Shown piece by piece: positions 1 through 10,188 of a stretch of DNA of 64,000 bases. The notes beneath the pieces were generated by a model. The model had not been told where the DNA came from. It worked only from the letters and a program-made list of their open reading frames with translations, and made no database searches. Origin of the DNA: Xylanimonas protaetiae. Its GTDB lineage: Bacteria > Actinomycetota > Actinomycetes > Actinomycetales > Cellulomonadaceae. The position numbers and the translations under genes were made by a program. Location: NCBI RefSeq assembly GCF_004135385.1, contig NZ_CP035493.1:2609440-2673439 (forward strand), in the 5' to 3' direction. The stretch's first letter is position 1, and each line of letters begins with the position of its first letter.

Positions 1-506
1 CCGACGCCAAGGCCGAGCAGCGCAAGCGTGCCGACGAGATCAACTCGCAGCGGATGACCAAGACCGAGGCCCGTCGTGCGGCCGCCGAGCCCCTGGCCCC
101 GGCCGAGGTCGACGCGCCGGTCGAGATCGACGAGGTCGAGGTCGAGGAGGTCAGCGTGCCGTTCGAGGACGTCGTCGCTGCCGCCACCGAGGCGGTCGCC
201 GCCGCGCCGGTGGCCCCGGTCGAGCCCGTGGCCCCGGCCGAGCCGGTCGCACCGCGCTCCCCGGCGCCGCGTGCCGCCGCCGCGCGTCCCGCTGCTGCTG
301 CCGCTCGCCCGGCCGCTGCCCGTCCCGCTGCCGCGCGTCCGGCCGCCGCCAAGCCGGCCACCGCCCGCCCGGCGACGCCCGCGGCGCCGCGTCCCGCGGC
401 TCCGAAGCCCGCTGCCGCCACGCCGGCCGCGACCCCCCGGCCGGCCGCTCCGAAGCCCGCGGCTCCGAAGCCGGCCCCCAAGCCCAGCCCGCGCAAGCCG
501 AGCTGA
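1..506 (+). CDS. infC: Translation initiation factor IF-3, C-terminal tail (5' partial)
   Basis: This is the last 167 codons of a gene that begins before the window, reading in frame from base 3 to the TGA at 504-506. The visible part is not the folded IF-3 core but a low-complexity tail: a short charged stretch, an acidic Glu/Val segment, then about 90 residues rich in Ala, Pro, Arg and Lys with RPAAA and KPAA repeats. Such long disordered tails on IF-3 are usual in Actinobacteria. The identification rests mainly on position: rpmI and rplT follow directly, the classic infC-rpmI-rplT order for IF-3, L35 and L20. Another Ala/Pro-rich tail protein cannot be excluded from this fragment alone. 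Confidence 0.75.
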   Translation, partial: DAKAEQRKRADEINSQRMTKTEARRAAAEPLAPAEVDAPVEIDEVEVEEVSVPFEDVVAAATEAVAAAPVAPVEPVAPAEPVAPRSPAPRAAAARPAAAAARPAAARPAAARPAAAKPATARPATPAAPRPAAPKPAAATPAATPRPAAPKPAAPKPAPKPSPRKPS

Positions 507-523
507 ACCACCACTGATGAACC

Positions 524-547
524 CGGGCGACGGCAACCCGTCGCCCG
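524..547 (+). promoter_or_regulatory. Hairpin in the infC-rpmI spacer
   Basis: A perfect 10-bp inverted repeat (arms 524-533 and 538-547, 4-nt loop) lies in the 96-nt spacer between infC and rpmI. There is no U tract. It could be a processing or attenuation structure, since L20 operons are often autoregulated at leaders, but that role is inferred from position only. Confidence 0.35.
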
Positions 548-602
548 CACCACGTCCTCCGCCGCTCGCGGCGGGTGACCGACCCGAGGAGAGACGGCAG
601 TC

Positions 603-797
603 ATGCCGAAGAACAAGACGCACTCCGGCGCCAAGAAGCGCTTCCGGATCACCGGGAGCGGCAAGGTCATGCGCGAGCAGGCGAACGCCCGCCACCTGTT
701 CGAGCACAAGCCGAGCACCCGCACGCGCCGTCTGGCCCAGGACCAGGTCGTCGCGCCCGCCGACGTCAAGAAGATCAAGAAGCTGCTCGGTAAGTGA
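603..797 (+). CDS. rpmI: 50S ribosomal protein L35
   Basis: The 64-residue basic protein begins [14 protein letters not shown] and ends KKIKKLLGK, which is the L35 family from end to end at its usual length. It is a component of the large ribosomal subunit. The ATG at 603 is preceded by a purine-rich AGGAGAG Shine-Dalgarno. It sits between infC and rplT and is presumably co-transcribed with both. Confidence 0.97.
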   Translation: MPKNKTHSGAKKRFRITGSGKVMREQANARHLFEHKPSTRTRRLAQDQVVAPADVKKIKKLLGK

Positions 798-861
798 CCT
801 CGCGCCGCGGTCCTGACGGATCGCGCGGAGCACCCCGACCCAACACTGCAAGGAGCATCAC

Positions 862-1248
862 GTGGCACGCGTGAAGCGGGCGGTCAACGCCCAGAAGAAG
901 CGCCGTACGACCCTCGAGCGCGCCGCCGGCTACCGCGGCCAGCGCTCGCGCCTCTACCGCAAGGCGAAGGAGCAGGTCACCCACTCCCTCGTCTACGCCT
1001 ACCGCGACCGCAAGGTCAAGAAGGGCGACTTCCGCAAGCTGTGGATCCAGCGCATCAACGCCGCCGCGCGTGCGCAGGGCCTCACCTACAACCGCTTCAT
1101 CCAGGGCCTCGGCCTCGCGGGTGTCGAGGTCGACCGCCGCATGCTGGCGGAGCTCGCGGTCAACGACATCGCGGCGTTCAACGCGCTCGTCGAGGTCGCG
1201 AAGGCGGCGCTCCCCGCGGACGTCAACGCGCCCCGCGCTGCGGCCTGA
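862..1248 (+). CDS. rplT: 50S ribosomal protein L20
   Basis: The 128-residue protein starts [14 protein letters not shown] after a GTG start and contains the L20 signature [11 protein letters not shown], so family and length are certain. L20 binds 23S rRNA early in large-subunit assembly. A strong AAGGAG at 850-855 sets the GTG start at 862. The last dozen residues are Ala-rich, a common actinobacterial extension. It is the last gene of the infC-rpmI-rplT operon and is followed 16 nt later by the methyltransferase gene. Confidence 0.97.
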   Translation: MARVKRAVNAQKKRRTTLERAAGYRGQRSRLYRKAKEQVTHSLVYAYRDRKVKKGDFRKLWIQRINAAARAQGLTYNRFIQGLGLAGVEVDRRMLAELAVNDIAAFNALVEVAKAALPADVNAPRAAA

Positions 1249-1264
1249 GTCTCAGACTGCTGCG

Positions 1265-2164
1265 TTGAGCACCACCCCGGACGCCCGGACGGCCCCGCTG
1301 CCTGACGTGTCGCTCGCGAACCCGCGAGCCGACCGCGTCAAGCAGGTGAGGGCGCTGTCCGGGCGTCCGGCGCGTCTGCGGCACGGCCAGTTCCTCGTCG
1401 AGGGGCCGCAGGGCGTGCGCGAGGCGGTCCGCTGCGCGCCCGACGCCGTCCGCGACGTCTACCTCACCCCGGCCACGGCCGAGCGCTACGACGAGATCGT
1501 GGTCGAGGCCCGCGCCGCCGGGCTGTACGTCCACCTGGGCACCCGCGAGGTGCTCGAGGCGATGAGCCCGGACGCCCAGGGCGTCCTCGCCGTCGTCGAC
1601 ACGCGGCCGCAGACGCTCACCGAGGCGCTGGCCGCGCTGGACGACCCGGACGGCGGCCGCCGCCGGTCGCTGCTCGTCGCCGTGCTCGCCACCGTGCGCG
1701 ACCCCGGGAACGCCGGCACGGTCATCCGGGCCGCCGACGCCGCGGGCGCCGACCTGGTGGTCCTCGCCGGCGACTCCGTCGACGTGCACAACCCCAAGGT
1801 GGTGCGGTCCACGGCCGGCTCGCTGTTCCACCTGTCCGTCGTCGCGGGAGAGCCGCTCTCCGACGTCGTCGACGCCCTGCGCTCGCGCGGGCTGACGGTG
1901 CTCGCCGCCGACGGCGTGGGCGAGCACGACCTGGACGACCTGCTCGACGTCGCCGGGCACGCGGGTGCCCGCGGCGCGGGGACCCCGGACCTCGCGGCGT
2001 CGACCGCCTGGGTCTTCGGCAACGAGGCGTGGGGCCTGCCGCCCGAGGACCGCGACCTCGCCGACGCCGTCGTGCGCGTGCCCATCCGGGGCAAGGCCGA
2101 GTCGCTCAACCTCGCGACGGCGGCGACCGTCTGCCTGTACGCGTCGAGCCGCGCCCAGCGCTAG
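1265..2164 (+). CDS. SpoU/TrmH-family RNA 2'-O-methyltransferase
   Basis: The protein (299 residues from the TTG at 1265, or 285 from the GTG at 1307) has an N-terminal substrate-binding domain (LRHGQFLVEGPQGVREA) and a C-terminal SPOUT knot. Motif 1 is VRDPGNAGTVIRAADAAGAD, motif 2 GNEAWGLPPEDR and motif 3 VPIRGKAESLNLATAATVCL. These are the SAM-binding trefoil-knot motifs of enzymes that methylate ribose 2'-OH groups in rRNA or tRNA. The place behind rplT is conserved in Actinobacteria. The TTG follows an AA-rich linker without a clear Shine-Dalgarno, so the start is uncertain. The exact RNA target cannot be told from sequence. Confidence 0.9.
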   Translation: MSTTPDARTAPLPDVSLANPRADRVKQVRALSGRPARLRHGQFLVEGPQGVREAVRCAPDAVRDVYLTPATAERYDEIVVEARAAGLYVHLGTREVLEAMSPDAQGVLAVVDTRPQTLTEALAALDDPDGGRRRSLLVAVLATVRDPGNAGTVIRAADAAGADLVVLAGDSVDVHNPKVVRSTAGSLFHLSVVAGEPLSDVVDALRSRGLTVLAADGVGEHDLDDLLDVAGHAGARGAGTPDLAASTAWVFGNEAWGLPPEDRDLADAVVRVPIRGKAESLNLATAATVCLYASSRAQR

Positions 2165-2197
2165 GCACCGTCGCCACCGTGCGAGGCCGCGCGGGAG

Positions 2198-2611
2198 CTA
2201 CTCCGCCTGGCTCTCGAACCACGTGAAGTCGAACTCCTGGAACGCCGCCTCGACGTTGTTGCCGTCCGGGTCGCGGACGAACGCGGCGTAGTGCCGCTTC
2301 ATCGGTCCGCCCTGGTACTCGGGCCAGTCGCGGGCCTCGTGCAGCACCTCGGCGCCGACCTCCTTCGCGGCGGCGAGGAACGCGTCGACCGCCTCCGGGG
2401 ACGGTGCCGTGAACGCCAGGTGCGACTCGCGGAACCCCTCGCCGAACCGGTGGACGCCGATCCAGAACTCGGGCCCGTCCGTGCCGTAGCCGATGGCGTG
2501 GGGCGACTTGTCCTCCTGGCGGGCCGCGCCGAGCGCGGCGAGCACCGCGTCGTAGAAGCGCGCGGAGGCGTCGAAGTCGGAGCACTGGATCTCTACGTGG
2601 TTGAGGAACAT
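2198..2611 (-). CDS. VOC-superfamily (glyoxalase/bleomycin-resistance fold) protein
   Basis: The 137-residue protein begins MFLNHVEIQCSDFDASARFY and ends in a FVRDPDGNNVEAAF motif, the paired beta-alpha-beta-beta-beta units of the vicinal oxygen chelate fold. His6 in the first strand and Glu near the C terminus are candidate metal ligands. Substrate is unknown; most single-domain members are lyases or binding proteins. The ATG at 2611 is chosen because homology starts there and because a -10-like CAGACT (2623-2618) lies 6 nt upstream, the arrangement of a leaderless transcript. An upstream extension to 2752 is compositionally implausible (poly-Arg). Confidence 0.85.
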   Translation of the reverse strand: MFLNHVEIQCSDFDASARFYDAVLAALGAARQEDKSPHAIGYGTDGPEFWIGVHRFGEGFRESHLAFTAPSPEAVDAFLAAAKEVGAEVLHEARDWPEYQGGPMKRHYAAFVRDPDGNNVEAAFQEFDFTWFESQAE

Positions 2612-2738
2612 GCCCCGAGTCTGGGCGGGTCGCCCGCACCGGGCCACCCCGGGTGGCCGCACCCGCCGGGTCCGGTGGCGTCGGCGCCGTCGCCGGCGGG
2701 TGGGGGCGCCGTCACGCAGGCCGGGCGAGACTGAGGTG

Positions 2739-3561
2739 ATGCTGCCCGCCACGTTCGACCGGGACGCGTCCCCTCCCGCGTGGGTCGAGACGTTCGCCGG
2801 CCCGGCCCTCGACCGCGGCCGCTGGGTCGACCACTACCTGCCGCAGTGGACGACGCCGGACCGGTCGGCCGCCCGGTACGACCTCGGCCCCCGCGGGCTC
2901 GTGCTGCGCATCGACGCGGACCAGCCGCCCTGGCGGGACGACGACGGCGCGCTGCGCGTGTCCAGCCTGCAGACCGCCGCGTTCTCCGGACCCCGGGGGT
3001 CGGACCGCGGCACGCACCGGCACCGCCCGGGCCCGCGCGTCATGACGCCCGGTGGCGCCGCACCGGGGCTGGACGCCGCGCGAGGGCGTCGTCGAGGCCA
3101 CGGTGAGCGCGTGCCCGGACCCGGGCTTCCTCACGGCCGTGTGGCTTGTCGGCGTCGAGGACGCCTCGCCCGACGACTCCGGCGAGATCACGGTCGCCGA
3201 GCTGTTCGGCGACCGGGTCGGCCCGGCGGCCTCGACCGTGCGGTGCGGGGTCAAGGCCGTCAACGACCCGCGGCTCGTGACCGACCTCGCCGACGTGGAC
3301 CTGCCGGTCGACGCGACCCGCCCGCACCGCTACGCCGCCGCGTGGGGCGAGGAAGGCGTGGGCCTGTACGTCGACGGTCGCCTGGTGCACGCCGTCGGCC
3401 AGACGCTGCGCTACCCGCTGCAGCTCCTGGTCGACCTGTTCGAGCTGCCCGGTCTCGACGGCGACGCCGGCCCGCGCGACCCGGCCGCCTACCCGCGGAC
3501 CGCCCGGGTCCACGAGGTGCGGGCGTGGCGGTCGCCGCCTCGCCCGAGCCTTCCCGGTTGA
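2739..3561 (+). pseudogene. GH16-like concanavalin-fold protein, interrupted by a frameshift
   Basis: Two overlapping frames together encode one protein. The first (from ATG 2739) contains WVETFAGPALDRGRWVDHYL and runs to about RVMTP. The second, one frame over, continues with GVVEATVSACPDPGFLTAVW, VAELFG and a PLQLLVDLFELP segment and stops at 3561. The joined product (about 270 residues) resembles the actinobacterial proteins with a family-16 glycoside hydrolase-like jelly roll. I see no clear ExDxxE catalytic triad, so enzymatic activity is doubtful. The break is near 3050, around CCCGGTGGCG. One extra base, or two missing, restores the frame, which differs from the one-base losses elsewhere in this window. 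Confidence 0.7.
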
Positions 3562-3592
3562 GGGTGTCGGTGCCCGCTGGGAGCATCCGCCC

Positions 3593-4227
3593 ATGCGCCT
3601 GTTCACCGCCGTCTACCCGTCGCCGGAGGCCTCCGCCCATCTCGACCTCGCGCTCGGCTCGCTCGGCGGCCCCGCCGTGTCCGATCCCGGCCCCGGGCTG
3701 CGCTGGGTGCCCAAGGAGCAGCGCCACGTCACGCTCGCCTTCCACGGCGAGGTGCCCGACGGGGCCGTGCCCGGGTACGCCGAGGCCCTGCGCGCGGCGC
3801 TCGCCGGGGTGGAGCCGTTCGACGTCGCCCTCGCCGGGGGCGGGACGTTCTCCGGGCGGACGCTCTGGGCCGGGGTCGGCACGGGCGTCGACGGGCTCCG
3901 GACGCTCGCCGCGGCGGTCGGCGAGGCCGCGCAGGAGTCCGGCTTCCGGGCCGACGACCGCGCGGGCGGCCGCCCGCACCTGACGCTCGCGCGAGCCTCG
4001 GCGTCGCGCGTCCCGCCGCGCGGTATGCCCCATCGCGGCGGGACGCGGCGCCGCGTCACGGACCTCGCCCCGCTCGCGGACTGGGCGCACGCGCTCGCGG
4101 TCTACCGCGGCCCGGCCTGGCAGGTCGACGCGGTGCACGTCGTCGCGAGCGAGCTCGGCGCGGGCCGCTCGGGGGACCCCTGCACACGGGCGTCGCGCAG
4201 GTCCCGCTGGGCGACGCGCCGACCTAG
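3593..4227 (+). pseudogene. thpR: RNA 2',3'-cyclic phosphodiesterase (ThpR), frameshifted near its 3' end
   Basis: The protein starts MRLFTAVYPSPEA and carries both HxTx motifs of the 2H phosphoesterase superfamily, HVTLAF and HLTLAR. It would hydrolyse 2',3'-cyclic phosphates of RNA (formerly called 2'-5' RNA ligase). After ELGAGRSG the expected PLHTGVAQVPLGDAPT is in the next frame and ends with TAG at 4225-4227. In the sequence as given the frame instead runs on through the following gene. Adding one G or C to the run GGGGGACCCC at 4171-4180 repairs it. I therefore treat the apparent ThpR-YbjN fusion as an artefact of a one-base loss. Confidence 0.8.
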
Positions 4228-4237
4228 ACTCACGAGG

Positions 4238-4714
4238 GTGTGGAGGAAGCAGAACACCCAGCCGGGCGGGCAGAACCTGCCGATCACCCGTGACCGCATC
4301 GAGGCGGTCATGAAGGCCAACGACTGGAAGTACTTCATCGACTCCGACGGCGTCCTCGGCGGGCGCTGGGAGGGTGCGGACGTCTACTTCAACCTGCTCA
4401 CCCTCTTCGGGGACACGCCCGACGGCCTCCAGGTGCGCGCGTACTGGCGCCGCGAGCTGAGCGCCGCGGCCGAGGTCGCGGCGGCCACGGTCGCCAACCG
4501 GTGGAACCGCGAGAAGCTGTTCCCGAAGGTCTACGTGACCGTCGGGGACGGCAAGTGCACGGTCCGGGCCGAGGGCAACTTCCCGCTGCGGTACGGCGTC
4601 GCGAACGACCAGCTCGACGACTTCGTCAACTGCACCATCACCACGGCGATCGAGGCGTTCGAGCACTTCGACGAGCACTTCTCCGAGGACATGCTCTCCG
4701 GCGGCACCGCCTGA
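4238..4714 (+). CDS. YbjN-domain protein
   Basis: From the GTG at 4238 this gives 158 residues starting VWRKQNTQPGGQNLPITRDR. It has a YbjN/DUF1790 body: VMKANDWKYFIDSDGVLGGR, a WRRELS segment and FVNCTITTAIEAFEHFDEHF. The fold is chaperone-like (type III secretion chaperone superfamily) and the role in Actinobacteria is unknown. A TAGACT -10 element at 4225-4230, 7 nt before GTG, supports leaderless initiation here. It is apparently fused to thpR only because of the frameshift described for that gene. Acidic C terminus, no signal peptide. Confidence 0.8.
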   Translation: MWRKQNTQPGGQNLPITRDRIEAVMKANDWKYFIDSDGVLGGRWEGADVYFNLLTLFGDTPDGLQVRAYWRRELSAAAEVAAATVANRWNREKLFPKVYVTVGDGKCTVRAEGNFPLRYGVANDQLDDFVNCTITTAIEAFEHFDEHFSEDMLSGGTA

Positions 4715-4757
4715 CCGCCGTCGCGCGCCGTCGCACGACGTCGTCCACCTAGACTGA

Positions 4758-5887
<1,130 letters not shown>

Positions 5888-5888
<1 letters not shown>

Positions 5889-8485
5889 TGCCCCTCGTCG
5901 TCACGGAGTGGCTCGCCGACCACGTCGAGCTGCCCAAGGACCTGACCGCGGAGCAGCTCGCGGCCGCCCTCGTCCGCGTGGGCCTCGAGGAGGAGGCGGT
6001 GCACGCGGCCAAGGTCACCGGACCGCTGGTCGTCGGGCGCGTGCTCGTCCAGCAGCCGGAGGAGCAGAAGAACGGCAAGACCGTCAACTGGTGCCTGGTC
6101 GACGTCGGCCCGGAGCACAACGCCACGCAGATCAAGGGCGTCGACTCCGCCGACATCCCCGCGGGCGGCGCGCGCGGCATCATCTGCGGCGCGCACAACT
6201 TCGGCGTCGGCGACCTCGTGGTCGTCGCCCTGCCCGGCACGGTGCTGCCCGGCCCGTTCCCTATCGCGGCCCGCAAGACGTACGGCCACGTGTCGGACGG
6301 CATGATCTGCTCGACCGCCGAGCTCGGGATGGGCGACGACGGCCGGCACGGCATCATCGTGGTCCCGCGCGACCTCGGCATCGAGGGCGCGGTCCCGGGC
6401 CAGGACGCGATCGCGCTGCTGGGCCTGGGCGACGAGGTCCTCGAGATCAACGTGACGCCGGACCGGGGGTACGCGTTCTCGTACCGCGGCGTCGCGCGCG
6501 AGTTCTCGCACTCGACGGGCGCCGCGTTCACCGACCGGGCGCTCGTCGACGGCCTGCCCGCGGCCACGGCAGACGGGTTCGTCGTCGAGGTCGCCGACGA
6601 CGCCCCGATCCACGGGGTCGTCGGCTGCGACCGGTTCGTGACGCGCGTCGTGCGTGGCATCGACCCGACGGCCGCCACGCCGGCCTGGATGAAGCGCCGC
6701 CTCGAGGGCTCGGGCATGCGCTCCATCTCGCTCGCCGTCGACGTCACCAACTACGTCATGCTCGACCTCGGCCAGCCGCTGCACGCGTACGACCTCGACA
6801 AGGTCGCCGCGCCGGTCGTCGTGCGCCGCGCGACGCCGGGGGAGCGCCTGACGACGCTCGACGACGTCGACCGGACGCTCGACGCCGAGGACCTCCTCAT
6901 CACCGACTCCCCGGAGAGCCGCGGCGGGCGCGTGCTCGGCCTGGCCGGCGTCATGGGCGGCGCCTCGTCCGAGGTCACCGGCGCGACGACGGCCGTGCTG
7001 GTCGAGGCCGCGCACTTCGACCCGATCACGGTCGCGCGCACGGCCCGCCGCCACAAGCTGTCCTCCGAGGCGGCCAAGCGCTTCGAGCGCGGCGTCGACC
7101 CGCGCCTGCCCGCCGTCGCGGCGCAGCGCGTCGTCGACCTGCTGGTCGAGCACGGCGGCGGCGTCGCCGACCCGGCGGTGAGCGACCTCGACGCGACCAC
7201 CGCGCCGGTGCCGATCACCCTCCCCGTGAGCCTGGCGACCCGCGTCGCCGGGGTCGAGTACCCGCGCGAGCAGGTCGTCGGGATCCTCGAGCAGATCGGC
7301 TGCGCGGTCGACCCGGGCCAGGACGAGGCCGAGGTCGTCGTGACCCCGCCCACGTGGCGACCCGACCTCACCGAGCGCGTCGCGCTCGTCGAGGAGGTCG
7401 TGCGCATCGCCGGCTACGACCAGATCCCGTCGGTGGTCCCGGCCGCCCCCGGGGGCCGCGGTCTCACGGCGGGGCAGCGCATGCGCCGCTCGGTCGCCCG
7501 CGCCCTCGCGGAGGCCGGCCTCGTCGAGACGCTGTCGTACCCGTTCGTCGGCGAGGCGGAGCTCGACGCGCTCGGACTGCCCGCCGACGACGCGCGCCGC
7601 ACGGCGGTGCGCCTGGCGAACCCGCTCGCGGACGACCGCCCGCTCATGCGCACGTCGCTGCTCGCCACCCTCGTGGAGACCGCGCGCCGCAACGTCGCGC
7701 GCGGCCTGCCCGACGTCGCCGTGTTCGAGGTCGGCCTCGTCACGCTCCCGACGGCGGACGCCCCCGCGGCGCCGCAGCTGCCGGTGGGCGTGCGCCCGAC
7801 GGCGGACGAGCTCGAGGCGCTCGCGGCGGCCGTCCCGGCCCAGCCGCGGCACGTCGCCGCCGTGCTGACCGGCCGCCACGACCTGGCCGGCTGGTGGGGC
7901 GAGGGACGCACGGCCGACTGGTCCGACGCGCTCGAGCTGGCCCGCCTCGTCGCGGACCGTGCGGGCGTGGCCGTCTCGGTCGAGCCCGCCACCGACGTCA
8001 TGCCCTGGCACCCGGGTCGCTGCGCGGCGCTGGTGGTCGACGGCGGGGACGCGGACGAGCGGATCGTCGGGTATGCGGGCGAGCTGCACCCGAAGGTCGT
8101 CGAGCGCACGGGCCTGCCGAAGCGGTCGGTCGCGTTCGAGCTCGACCTGACGGCCCTCGCGGACGCCGCGAGCGGCGACCCCGTGGTGGCCACGCCGGTC
8201 TCGGCGTTCCCCGCCGCGAAGGAGGACTTCGCGTTCGTCGTCGACGCTGCCGTGCAGGCCGAGACGGTGCGCGCCGCCGTCGTCGCGGGCGCCGGCACGC
8301 TCCTGGAGGACGTGAGCCTGTTCGACGTCTTCACGGGCGAGCAGCTCGGCGCGGGAAAGAAGTCGCTGGCGTACTCGGTGCGCCTGCGCGCCGCGGACCG
8401 CACGCTCACGGCCGACGAGGTGCGCGCCGCCCGCGAGGGCATCGTCGCGGCCGCGACGGAGGCCGGCGCGACCCTGCGCGGCTGA
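5888..8485 (+). CDS. pheT: Phenylalanine-tRNA ligase, beta subunit
   Basis: The 865-residue protein starts MPLVVTEWLADHVELP and shows the family's domain order: an EMAP-type tRNA-binding domain around residues 40-155, the B3/B4 editing domain, the B5 domain with LSSEAAKRFERGVDPRL upstream of it, and a C-terminal ferredoxin-fold anticodon-binding domain (FPAAKEDFAFVVDAAV). The B3/B4 site hydrolyses mischarged Tyr-tRNA-Phe. The start ATG overlaps the pheS TGA (TGATG), so translation is coupled. A strong convergent hairpin terminator follows. Confidence 0.97.
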
Positions 8486-8489
8486 TCCC

Positions 8490-8521
8490 GGGCGGGCTCG
8501 ACCACCGGGTCGAGCCCGCCC
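8490..8521. terminator. Bidirectional hairpin terminator between pheT and tam
   Basis: A perfect 14-bp GC-rich inverted repeat (8490-8503 and 8508-8521) with a 4-nt loop lies 5 nt after the pheT stop and before the minus-strand methyltransferase's stop. It fits an intrinsic-type actinobacterial terminator without a U tract, serving both convergent units. Confidence 0.7.
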
Positions 8522-8551
8522 GCAGTCACGCGGCCCGCGTCACCGTGGAGG

Positions 8552-9349
8552 TCACGCGGCCCGCGTCGCGACCGCGAACACCCGGCGGAACGCCAGCGCC
8601 GTCCCGGACGGCCGCTCCGGGTACGCCTCCCGCAGCGCCGCCCCGTACTCCGCCTCGAACCGGGCCCGCAGGGCCGGGTCGTGTGCGGCGAGCGCGTCGA
8701 GCGTGGGCCGCGCCCCCGTCGCGGAGATCCACCCCAGTACCGGGTCGGGCCCGTGCAGCAGATGGGTGTACGTGGTCTCCCAGACGTCGACGTCCCACCC
8801 CGGCCGGGCCAGGAGGTCGAGGTACTCGCCCGGGTCGGCGGTCGCCCGCCGCTCCACCGGCCCGACGACGTCGGCGTACGGTGCGCGGGCGGCGACCTCG
8901 CGCAGCAGCACGTGGCTGGGGGCGTCGTGGTTGCCGGGGACCTGGAACGCGAACGCCTGCCCCGCGGTGTCCGCGAGGCGGGGGAGCAGCGTGCGGTGGT
9001 CCGGCACCCACTGGAGCGCCGCGTTGCTGATCACGACGTCGGCGCCGGTCACGGCGGACCGCCCGAGCGCGTAGTCGCGGACGTCGGCGAGCACGTAGCG
9101 CGCTCGCGGGTCGGCGTTCTCGGCCCGGGCCCGCTCGACCATCGCCGGCGAGGAGTCCAGCCCCACGACGTCGGCTGCGGGCCAGCGCGCCCGCAGCACC
9201 GCCGTGAGATGTCCCGGCCCGCACCCGAGATCCACGACGGTCGACGGGGCGGAGGGCACGCGTGCGACCAGCTCGACGAACGGCCTGCTGCGCTCGTCGC
9301 CGAACCGCAGGTAGTCGCCGGGCGACCAGTCCGTCGTCCGTCCTGGCAT
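8552..9349 (-). CDS. tam: Trans-aconitate 2-methyltransferase-like SAM methyltransferase
   Basis: The 265-residue class I methyltransferase begins WSPGDYLRFGDERSRPFVEL, typical of Tam, followed by the SAM motif VVDLGCGPGHLTAVL, the acidic VGLDSSPAMV and the Tam-characteristic VISNAALQWVPDH. Tam esterifies trans-aconitate, an inhibitor of the citrate cycle. Only 3 nt separate it from the LLM oxidoreductase upstream, so they are one transcript. The final 16 bases, including the stop, recur just downstream (8525-8540 and 8551-8566), a small local duplication. Confidence 0.85.
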   Translation of the reverse strand: MPGRTTDWSPGDYLRFGDERSRPFVELVARVPSAPSTVVDLGCGPGHLTAVLRARWPAADVVGLDSSPAMVERARAENADPRARYVLADVRDYALGRSAVTGADVVISNAALQWVPDHRTLLPRLADTAGQAFAFQVPGNHDAPSHVLLREVAARAPYADVVGPVERRATADPGEYLDLLARPGWDVDVWETTYTHLLHGPDPVLGWISATGARPTLDALAAHDPALRARFEAEYGAALREAYPERPSGTALAFRRVFAVATRAA

Positions 9350-9352
9350 CGC

Positions 9353-10147
9353 TCAGCCTTGCGCGTCCCGCCAGGCGATCCACCGGGCGAGCCGGGTGAG
9401 GTCGTGGTCGGGTCCGCTGACGCCGATGGCCAGCAGGGTCGCCCCGGCGGCGACCAGCGCCTCGCCGGCCTGCTCCGGCTCCCCGTGGGGCGCCACCGAC
9501 CGCTCGACCGCCCGTGCGGTGTCCCGCCCGATGGCGGCGCCGTGCTCGTCGAGGATCGCGGACTTGCGGCGGAGGGTCTCGAGGTCCGAGAACGAGTGCC
9601 AGATGTCGGCGTGCTCGGCGACGACCCGCAGCGTCTTCCGCTCGCCGCCGCCGCCGACAAGGATCGGGATGTCGCGCGTCGGCGCCGGGTTCCCCGCGGC
9701 GAGCCGCGCGCGGATGCGCGGCAGGTCGGCGGCGAGCCTGGCGATGCGCCTGCCCGGCGTGCCGAACTCGTACCCGAACTGGTCGTAGTCCTTCTGGAAC
9801 CAGCCCGCGCCGATCCCGAGGATGAGCCGTCCGCCGGACATGTGGTCGACGGTGCGGGCCATGTCGGCCAGCAGCTCGGGGTTGCGGTACGAGTTGCACG
9901 TCACGAGCGCGCCGATCTCGACGCGCTCCGTCTGCTCGGCCCAGGCGCCCAGCATCGTCCAGCACTCGAAGTGCTTGCCGTCCGGGTCGCCGTGGAGCGG
10001 GAAGAAGTGGTCCCAGTTGAAGATGACGTCGACGCCGAGGTCCTCCGCGCGCAGCACGGTGTCGCGGATCTGGCGGTACTCGGCGTGCTGCGGCTGGAGC
10101 TGGAGGGCGATCCGGACGCGCCGGCCGCCGGGGGTGGAGGCTGTCAT
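9353..10147 (-). CDS. LLM-class F420-dependent oxidoreductase
   Basis: The 264-residue protein has the luciferase-like monooxygenase barrel: VIFNWDHFFPLHGDPDGKHF, LGALVTCNSYRNPELLADM-type strand-helix units, and SGGRLILGIGAGWFQKDYDQ. The GxGAGW motif marks the F420-binding branch of the family. The physiological substrate is unknown. The start ATG at 10147 lies 7 nt after a TAGGGT -10 element (10160-10155), suggesting its own leaderless promoter in addition to any read-through from qor. tam follows 3 nt after its stop. Confidence 0.87.
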   Translation of the reverse strand: MTASTPGGRRVRIALQLQPQHAEYRQIRDTVLRAEDLGVDVIFNWDHFFPLHGDPDGKHFECWTMLGAWAEQTERVEIGALVTCNSYRNPELLADMARTVDHMSGGRLILGIGAGWFQKDYDQFGYEFGTPGRRIARLAADLPRIRARLAAGNPAPTRDIPILVGGGGERKTLRVVAEHADIWHSFSDLETLRRKSAILDEHGAAIGRDTARAVERSVAPHGEPEQAGEALVAAGATLLAIGVSGPDHDLTRLARWIAWRDAQG

Positions 10148-10188
10148 GCCCGTCACCCTACGGACGCCGCCCGGTCCCGTCAGCCGGT

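Noticed and set aside
3593-4714. A natural ThpR-YbjN fusion protein
   Set aside because: The proper ThpR C terminus with its own stop is present in the next frame, and a promoter-like element plus GTG precedes the YbjN part. A one-base loss explains the fusion.
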